From the NCBI RefSeq assembly GCF_005144885.1, contig NZ_CP039690.1, positions 6,436,873 through 6,500,872 of the forward strand: DNA of 64,000 nt. Reading direction: 5' to 3'. The translations under genes were made by a program, and so were the position numbers. Below the pieces are notes generated by a model, which worked only from the letters and a program-made list of their open reading frames with translations, was not told where the DNA came from and searched no databases. Of the stretch, positions 59,022-64,000 are shown one piece after another. Numbering within the stretch: position 1 is the first letter of the stretch; the number at the start of each line of letters is the position of its first letter. The stretch is from Phreatobacter stygius. GTDB taxonomy: Bacteria; Pseudomonadota; Alphaproteobacteria; Rhizobiales; Phreatobacteraceae.

Positions 59022-59766
59022 CGCTGATCCCTCCGGAGCCGAGATAGGCGCGGCGGACCTCGGTATCGGCCTCGATCTCGGCGGCGCTGCCTTCGGCCAA
59101 GAGCCGGCCCTGATGCATGACCGAGATCGTGCCGCCGATGGCCCTGACGAAACCCATGTCGTGCTCGACCACGACCAGCGTGTGCTTGCCCTTCAGGCGG
59201 TTGAACAGCTCGGCGGTCTTGCGGGTTTCCTGCGCGGTCATGCCGGCGGTCGGCTCGTCCATCAGGATCAGCTCGGCGTCCTGGGCGATCAGCATGCCGA
59301 TCTCGAGCCATTGGGTCTGGCCATGGGAGAGGTGGCCGGCCGGCTTGCCGAGCTCGTCGCGCAGGCCGAGCAGGTCGGCCAGGATCTCCAGCCCGTCGGT
59401 GTCGCCGCCACGGCTGCCGCGCAGCAGGTTGCGCCAGACGCCGGGCGGCCGGGCGCGTGCGACTTCGAGGTTTTCGCGCACGCTCAGTTCATGGAAGACG
59501 CTCGGCACCTGGAACTTGCGGCCGACCCCGGCGCGCGCGATCTGGTGTTCCTCCAGCGCATGCAGCGCCACCGCGCCGAGCACGATCGCGCCGGCCGTCG
59601 GCTTGATCTTGCCGCAGATGAGATCGAGCGCGGTGGTCTTGCCGGCGCCATTCGGGCCGATCAGGCAGCGCAGCTCGCCTTTGCGGATCGACAGGTTGAG
59701 GCCGTCGATGGCGCGAAAGCCCTGGAAGCTGACCGCCACGTCGCGCAGCTCGAGATAGCCGGTCAC
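59014..59766 (-). CDS. urtD: Urea/amide ABC transporter ATP-binding subunit UrtD-like
   Basis: 250 residues from a GTG at 59766, overlapping the UrtC-like stop as GTGA; the ORF upstream belongs to another frame of urtC. Walker A GPNGAGKTTALDLI, the UrtD-type signature LSHGQTQWLEIGMLIA (His instead of the usual Gly after Ser) and LILMDEPTAGM. LivG-like half of the ATPase pair. Confidence 0.93.
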   Translation of the reverse strand: MTGYLELRDVAVSFQGFRAIDGLNLSIRKGELRCLIGPNGAGKTTALDLICGKIKPTAGAIVLGAVALHALEEHQIARAGVGRKFQVPSVFHELSVRENLEVARARPPGVWRNLLRGSRGGDTDGLEILADLLGLRDELGKPAGHLSHGQTQWLEIGMLIAQDAELILMDEPTAGMTAQETRKTAELFNRLKGKHTLVVVEHDMGFVRAIGGTISVMHQGRLLAEGSAAEIEADTEVRRAYLGSGGISDA

Positions 59767-60905
59767 AGCCCTGCCTCCGTCGGTTCGCGGGAGGCGAGCG
59801 TGGCGCCCGGCCGCGCTTGGCTGCGCCTGCGCCAGTCGAGCCGCGCGCCGATCGCCTCGGCGAGCCCGGCCAGGCCCTTGGGCAGGAACAGCACGACCAG
59901 CACGAACAGCACGCCCATGACGAGCGTCCAGGTCTCCAGGAAAGTCGCGGATTCCGACAGGACGCCTTGCATGCCGGCGACCAGCACGGCGCCGAGAAAG
60001 GCTCCGACCAGGCTCTGCCGGCCGCCAACCGCGCACCAGACCACGACCGACAGGCTCAGCGGCACGCCGAGAAAGGTCGGCGAGGCGAATTCCATGATGA
60101 TCGTGTAGAGCATGCCGGCGAGGCCGGCGATCGCCGCCGACAAGGCGAAGGCGACGATCTTATAGGCCGCCACGTCATAGCCGAAATAGCGCACGCGGGC
60201 TTCGTGATCGCGCACCGCCTGGATCACCAGGCCGGCCTTGGTGCGGGTGAAGGCCAGCGCCAGCAAGAGGCTCGCGGTCAGGCAGACGGCGACGAGATAA
60301 TAGGTCGAGCGGCCATAGGCGTCGAAGGTGATGCCGAACAGCTGGAGCTGGGCGAGATCGGTAATGCCGTTGAAACCGCCGGTACAGGCCTGCTGGTCGA
60401 TGATCAAGAGGTTGACCACGACCATGGTGGCGAGCGTGATGATGGCGACATAGACGCCGGTGACCCGGCCGCGGAACATGAACCAGCCGAGCCCGGCGGC
60501 GAGCGCCGCCGGCACCAGCACGCCGGCCAGCAGCGCCACGCCCATCCATTCGAACGGCACCCAGAACCAGGGCAGCCGGGTGACATTGTTCCAGACCATG
60601 AAGTCCGGCAGGCCTTCGGCGCCGGTATGCACCGGCACCGTCTTGAGCTTCAGCGCCATGGCGAGCGCGTAGGAGCCGAGGCCGAAGCTCATCGCCTGGC
60701 CGAGATTGAGGATGCCGGCGAAACCCCAGGACAGCGACAGCGACATGGCGAGCATGCCGAGGACGAGATAGCGGGCGAGCTTGGCGAGCAGGAAATCATT
60801 GTCGAGCACGAGCGGCATCAGGAAGACGATGAGGCAGACGATGCCGATCGGAACGATCTGCCGGCCAAGCCCCGGGGCACGGGTGGTCGATTGCATGAAG
60901 GCCAT
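59763..60905 (-). CDS. urtC: Urea/amide ABC transporter permease UrtC-like
   Basis: 380 residues, about 9-10 membrane segments, with LivM-type landmarks (GFAGILNLGQAMSFGLGSYAL, GRVTGVYVAIITLATMV, CAVGGRQSLVGAFLGAVLV). The C-terminus is cytosolic and Arg-rich. Pairs with UrtB-like protein to form the channel. Coupled to urtD by GTGA. Confidence 0.93.
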   Translation of the reverse strand: MAFMQSTTRAPGLGRQIVPIGIVCLIVFLMPLVLDNDFLLAKLARYLVLGMLAMSLSLSWGFAGILNLGQAMSFGLGSYALAMALKLKTVPVHTGAEGLPDFMVWNNVTRLPWFWVPFEWMGVALLAGVLVPAALAAGLGWFMFRGRVTGVYVAIITLATMVVVNLLIIDQQACTGGFNGITDLAQLQLFGITFDAYGRSTYYLVAVCLTASLLLALAFTRTKAGLVIQAVRDHEARVRYFGYDVAAYKIVAFALSAAIAGLAGMLYTIIMEFASPTFLGVPLSLSVVVWCAVGGRQSLVGAFLGAVLVAGMQGVLSESATFLETWTLVMGVLFVLVVLFLPKGLAGLAEAIGARLDWRRRSQARPGATLASREPTEAGL

Positions 60906-60920
60906 GGTCGGTCGGTTCTC

Positions 60921-61790
60921 TCAGGTGCGCAGGCGGGTCGTGAACAGACCCTCGGGGCGGAAGCGGATGAGGACGACGATGGCGACCAGCACCAGTGTCT
61001 TGGCGACGGTGTCGTTCTGCAGGAAGGCGATGACGCTGGAGAGCTCGCCCAGGATGAAGGCGCTGAACACGGTGCCGACCAGGCTCTGCACGCCGCCGAG
61101 CACCACCACCATGAAGGCATCGACGACATAGCCGGTGCCCATCTCGGGCGAGACGCTCTTCAACGGTGAGACCAGCGCGCCGGCGAGGCCCGCAAGCCCC
61201 GCGCCATAAGCGAAGGTGAGGCCGTGGACGCGCCGGGCATTGACGCCGAAGGCCGAGGCCATGGCGCGATCCTGGATGATCGCCCGGAGTTTCATGCCCG
61301 TCGCGGTGCGCTGGATCAGGAGCCAGGTCAGCCCGAACAGGGCGAGCGCCGCGACCAGCAGAAACACCCGGTAGAGCGAGACCGAGGTGCCGAAGATCTC
61401 GGCGCTGCCGGACAGGCTCTCCGGCATCTGCACGTAGCGCAGCTCGCCGCCGGCGGTGAGCCGCACCGCCTGCTGCAGGATGACGCCAATGCCCCAGGTG
61501 GCGAGGATGGTGTCGAGTGGGCGGTTGTTGAGAAAGCTCAGCACGCCCCGTTCGATGACGAAGCCGAAGACCGCGACCACCAGGAAGATCGGCGCCAGGC
61601 TTTCGATCAGCCCGAGCCCGAAACGCTGCTGGAACATCCAGGCGGCATAGGCGCCCAGCATGACGAACTCGCCATGGGCGAGATTGATGATGCCCATCGA
61701 GCCGTAGATGATCGACAACCCCAGGGCGACGAGAAGCAGGATCGAACCGATGCTCAGGCCCGTGATGATCTGCTGAATGAATTGATCCAT
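60921..61790 (-). CDS. urtB: Urea/amide ABC transporter permease UrtB-like
   Basis: 289 residues from ATG 61790. LivH/UrtB-type permease: GLSIIYGSMGIINLAHGEFVMLG, NRPLDTILATWGIGVILQQ, and VVVLGGVQSLVGTVFSAFILG. Compared with cyanobacterial UrtB it lacks the long N-terminal extension. 94 bp separate it from the binding-protein gene, with a hairpin in the gap. Confidence 0.93.
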   Translation of the reverse strand: MDQFIQQIITGLSIGSILLLVALGLSIIYGSMGIINLAHGEFVMLGAYAAWMFQQRFGLGLIESLAPIFLVVAVFGFVIERGVLSFLNNRPLDTILATWGIGVILQQAVRLTAGGELRYVQMPESLSGSAEIFGTSVSLYRVFLLVAALALFGLTWLLIQRTATGMKLRAIIQDRAMASAFGVNARRVHGLTFAYGAGLAGLAGALVSPLKSVSPEMGTGYVVDAFMVVVLGGVQSLVGTVFSAFILGELSSVIAFLQNDTVAKTLVLVAIVVLIRFRPEGLFTTRLRT

Positions 61791-61829
61791 GCGCAAGGCT
61801 CCGGCGCCGCGGGACAAGGCTCCGCCGTT

Positions 61830-61852
61830 CCGGCGGAACGCTGTTCCGCCGG
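61830..61852 (-). terminator. Intercistronic hairpin between binding-protein and permease genes
   Basis: CCGGCGGAAC and GTTCCGCCGG pair perfectly around a 3-base centre. No T-run follows. Such hairpins after a solute-binding-protein gene often protect its mRNA and raise its level over the permease genes; this role is inferred. Confidence 0.6.
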
Positions 61853-61884
61853 TTCAGGCACGATCGGTCAGGTGAGACCGGCGG

Positions 61885-63132
61885 TCAGATCTGGGTCAGG
61901 CCCCGTTCGGTGCAGACCTGGCCGGGATAGGCGGCATAGGGCACCGGCGGCACCCATTGGGCGGCATCCACCAGCACTTCGAACTGGCCGTTCGACTTGG
62001 CCTGGGCGATCTTCGGCCAGAGCGAGGTGTGCAGGTTCTCCGGCGCGATGCGCACCTTGCCTTGCGGCGCGATCATTTCCGCACCCTTGACCGCGTCACG
62101 AATGTTCGGCGGCGTAATGTCCCTCTGGGCCAGCTTCTGCACCGCCTGACGGAACAGATAGACCTGGAAATAGGACGGCTCGGAGACGAAATGGGTGACC
62201 TTGTCGTCGCCCCAGCGCTTCTTGTAGGCGGCCACGAATTTTTCGTTCTCCGGCGACTTGTGCACCATGAAATAGGGCGCCGAGGTGAAATGGCCGGCCG
62301 CAGCTTCGCCGCCCATGGCCGCCACCTCGTTCTCCGAGGTGGTCAGGCTGGCCATCGGCATCTTGGCGGGATCGAGGCCGGCGGCGCGATACTGGCGATG
62401 CAGCGCCACCACGCTGTCGCCGACCACGGTCGAGAAGATGACGTTCGGCTGGGTCGACTTGAACTTGTTGATCACCGAGGCGAATTCGGAATGGCCGAGC
62501 GGCACATATTCCTCGGCGACCACCTCGCCGCCGTGCCGCTCCAAGAGCTTCCGGCAGTAGTTGTTCTCTTCCTTGGGATAGATGTAGTTCGAGCCGATCA
62601 GGTAAAATTTCGGGCCGAACCGCTTGATCAGCCAGGGCACGAACTCGTCCTGCTGCTGGTTCGGCACGGCACCCGTATAGATGACGTTCTTGGAGCACTC
62701 GCGGCCTTCATAGAGGGTCGGGTACCAGTAGAGATTGTTCTGCCGCTCGAAGATCGGCAGCACCGCCTTGCGGCTGGCCGAGGTATAGGACCCGAACACG
62801 CTGACGCATTTGTCGCCGACCACCAGCTTGCGCGCCTTCTCCGAAAAGGTCGCGGGATCGGAGGCCGGGTCTTCGACCACGGGCACGATCTTCATGCCGT
62901 TGATGCCGCCGGTGGCGTTGATCTCCTCGATGGCGAGAAGGGTCGCCTTGTTCAGCGATTCCTCGATGATGGCGGTGGTGCCGGTCAGCGAGAACAGCAC
63001 GCCGACCTTGATCTCGCCATTCGCCGCCATGGCGAGATCGGCATTCTTGAACCAGAGATGTGGAAAGCCCGTACCGGTCGCCGTCCCGAAGACGGCCGCG
63101 CTCCTCAGCAGAACGCGTCGAGTAATCGCCAT
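61885..63132 (-). CDS. urtA: Urea/short-chain amide ABC transporter substrate-binding protein
   Basis: 415 residues from ATG 63132. A twin-arginine type signal (TRRVLLRSAAVFGTATG), then a type-I periplasmic binding fold of the UrtA/AmiC/FmdD group: VGVLFSLTGTTAIIEESL, GSYTSASRKAVLPIFERQ, and YWYPTLYEGRECSKNVIYTG, which is diagnostic for amide/urea binders. Likely captures a short amide or urea in the periplasm for UrtBCDE. AmiE nearby favours an amide. First transporter gene after the leader terminator. Confidence 0.93.
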   Translation of the reverse strand: MAITRRVLLRSAAVFGTATGTGFPHLWFKNADLAMAANGEIKVGVLFSLTGTTAIIEESLNKATLLAIEEINATGGINGMKIVPVVEDPASDPATFSEKARKLVVGDKCVSVFGSYTSASRKAVLPIFERQNNLYWYPTLYEGRECSKNVIYTGAVPNQQQDEFVPWLIKRFGPKFYLIGSNYIYPKEENNYCRKLLERHGGEVVAEEYVPLGHSEFASVINKFKSTQPNVIFSTVVGDSVVALHRQYRAAGLDPAKMPMASLTTSENEVAAMGGEAAAGHFTSAPYFMVHKSPENEKFVAAYKKRWGDDKVTHFVSEPSYFQVYLFRQAVQKLAQRDITPPNIRDAVKGAEMIAPQGKVRIAPENLHTSLWPKIAQAKSNGQFEVLVDAAQWVPPVPYAAYPGQVCTERGLTQI

Positions 63133-63147
63133 GTCGATCTCCCCTGG

Positions 63148-63202
63148 AAAAAAACAAAAAGCCCCCCAGATGCGCGCAATCGCGAGCATTTGGAGGGCTT
63201 TG
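63148..63202 (-). terminator. Leader terminator upstream of the transporter genes
   Basis: On the minus strand AAAGCCCTCCAAATG and CATCTGGGGGGCTTT form a long stem around a GC-rich loop, immediately followed by TTGTTTTTTT, and lie between the ANTAR gene and the binding-protein gene. It is a strong intrinsic terminator inside an operon, so it must be passed by antitermination or read-through for the transporter and amidase genes to be expressed. Confidence 0.88.
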
Positions 63203-63218
63203 CTGCCGATGTTTAAAT

Positions 63219-63236
63219 GACGGCTATGTCGCCGCC
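63219..63236 (-). promoter_or_regulatory. Leader hairpin P2 (candidate ANTAR target)
   Basis: GGCGGC-GACATA-GCCGTC: a 6-bp stem (one G-U pair) with a six-base loop. It directly follows hairpin P1, with one base between. Confidence 0.6.
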
Positions 63237-63237
63237 G

Positions 63238-63255
63238 ATCCCCTCTGTTGGGGAT
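63238..63255 (-). promoter_or_regulatory. Leader hairpin P1 (candidate ANTAR target)
   Basis: ATCCCC-AACAGA-GGGGAT: a 6-bp perfect stem with a six-base loop, starting at the last base of the ANTAR gene's stop codon. Two such hairpins in tandem are the known RNA target form of ANTAR proteins. Both loops share the pattern xACAxA. Confidence 0.6.
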
Positions 63256-63896
63256 TACAGGTGTTGATCGTAGCCAAGCAGTTCAAACGAGTCAACGATC
63301 GCTGAGGCAACTGCGCTGGCCGAGACCCGGCGGTCCATCGCCTGCCGGCGAATGAAGCCATAGGCCTCGTCCTCGGGCATGCGCCGGGTTGCCATCAGGA
63401 TCGCCTTGGCCCGTTCCACCGTGCGCATGGAACGAAGATTTTCGTCCAGGCGCTCGACCTTGGCGCGCAGGCGCTGCTCGTAGCGGAACTGGCTGCGCGC
63501 CAGCACCAGGCTGGCGACCACCGAATTGGCGTTGAACGGCCGCGCCAGCACCGCGTCGGGCGTGGCGTGGGCCAAGGCGTCGGCATCGACCGGCTCGCCC
63601 GCCGGCAGGATGACCACCAGCGCCGCCCGCGCATCGCCGGGGATCCAGGGCAACCGGCGCGCCAGGTCGGGCGAATATTCGCAATAGACGATGTCGGCGT
63701 CGCAGGGCACGCTTTCCGGCAAGGGCCAGACCTGACGGGCGCGCAGGCGCAGCCGCTGCATCTCGCGCATCAGGAAACTGCCCTGGTCGTCGCGCGGCGC
63801 GACGACAGCGACATCGAGCCCCGCCAGTTCCTGCAGGATGGATTTTCGCGTGCCCGGCGCGCGGTCGTCGCCGGATTTCCAGGCAGCCTCGCTCAT
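63255..63896 (-). CDS. ANTAR domain antitermination regulator (AmiR-like)
   Basis: 213 residues from ATG 63896; a TTG at 63914 overlapping the preceding stop is an alternative giving 219 residues. The N-terminal part is a receiver-like domain lacking clear phospho-acceptor residues (LDVAVVAPRDDQ at the start), then a coiled coil (RAKVERLDENLRSMRTVERAK), then the ANTAR domain (AKAILMATRRMPEDEAYGFI, ASAVASAIVDSFELL). This is the AmiR plan. AmiR is held by AmiC and, when amide is present, binds leader RNA to prevent termination. The leader just downstream fits that role. Confidence 0.9.
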   Translation of the reverse strand: MSEAAWKSGDDRAPGTRKSILQELAGLDVAVVAPRDDQGSFLMREMQRLRLRARQVWPLPESVPCDADIVYCEYSPDLARRLPWIPGDARAALVVILPAGEPVDADALAHATPDAVLARPFNANSVVASLVLARSQFRYEQRLRAKVERLDENLRSMRTVERAKAILMATRRMPEDEAYGFIRRQAMDRRVSASAVASAIVDSFELLGYDQHL

Positions 63897-63910
63897 GGCA
63901 TCCCCATTCC

Positions 63911-64000
63911 TCAACGCGCCGCGGCGCGCCCATAACCGATCAGGAACGGGTCGGCGTGAACCGGCGCCGGCGATTCCCTGATGACGTCGAACTGGCCGCG
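63911..64000 (-). CDS. C-terminal 29 residues of a probable AmiC-like amide sensor, partial
   Basis: The minus strand enters the window in an open frame reading FDVIRESPAPVHADPFLIGY and ending TGA at 63911-63913. The SP-P--DP pattern resembles the end of AmiC-type amide-binding regulators, and the stop overlaps a possible TTG start of the ANTAR gene, as expected for amiC-amiR coupling. The fragment is too short for certainty; the rest lies outside the window. Confidence 0.45.
   Translation of the reverse strand, partial: RGQFDVIRESPAPVHADPFLIGYGRAAAR

Overview
The window is about 64 kb of high-GC chromosomal DNA from an alphaproteobacterium, most likely of the order Hyphomicrobiales (Rhizobiales). 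The evidence is the gene set: DivK next to PleD, EipB (Brucella-type envelope protein), DUF3572 and DUF5076 proteins, PdhB with its own lipoyl domain, Tat-exported OpgG, and ClpS-ClpA as neighbours. I could not fix the genus from sequence alone. No tRNA, rRNA, CRISPR array, insertion sequence or prophage was seen.

Layout. 1-7.1 kb: 3' part of mfd with an apparent frameshift near its end, a DHFR/RibD-like protein, clpS and clpA with a clear terminator. 7.2-8.8 kb: azlCD-type amino-acid exporter and a HIT protein. 8.8-10.5 kb: four consecutive small genes for Tat-signal proteins ending in Tyr/Arg/Trp- or His/Arg-rich low-complexity tails; two carry an equal-length 84-nt repeated upstream segment. 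10.6-14.1 kb: FemAB-like, glycerophosphodiesterase and RidA genes, then eipB. 14.2-18.7 kb: a LysR regulator facing a four-gene secreted hydrolase/cupin/CMD cluster; similar dyads lie in the two promoters. 19-23.3 kb: dinB, DUF3572, divK-pleD, rpmG. 23.3-28.3 kb: siroheme-dependent nitrite/sulfite reduction genes in an overlapping operon. 28.8-32.5 kb: opgGH. 32.6-36.8 kb: EamA transporter, acyl-CoA ligase, SPOR-like protein, queF. 36.9-47.7 kb: eno, a YbjN-like protein, a second EamA transporter, ftsB, then pdhA-pdhB-pdhC-lpdA with four interspersed small proteins. 47.7-51.4 kb: amidase, L,D-transpeptidase, rimO.

51.6-64.0 kb is one long minus-strand amide-utilisation locus. Read in transcription order it holds the tail of a probable AmiC-like sensor, an ANTAR antiterminator (AmiR-like), a leader with two small six-base-loop hairpins followed by an intrinsic terminator, a UrtABCDE-type ABC transporter, aliphatic amidase AmiE with its full Glu-Lys-Cys triad, a CbbQ/NorQ-type AAA+ ATPase with a CbbO/NorD-type VWA partner, an NCS1 permease and a MetX-like hydrolase. 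I infer that an amide is sensed, antitermination lets the polymerase into the operon, the amide is imported and AmiE releases ammonia. The role of the ATPase-VWA pair is unproven.

The best candidates for undescribed biology are the tandem Tat-exported aromatic/basic-tail proteins (8858-10507) and the amide operon that couples an ANTAR leader to a CbbQ/CbbO-type activation pair (51609-64000).
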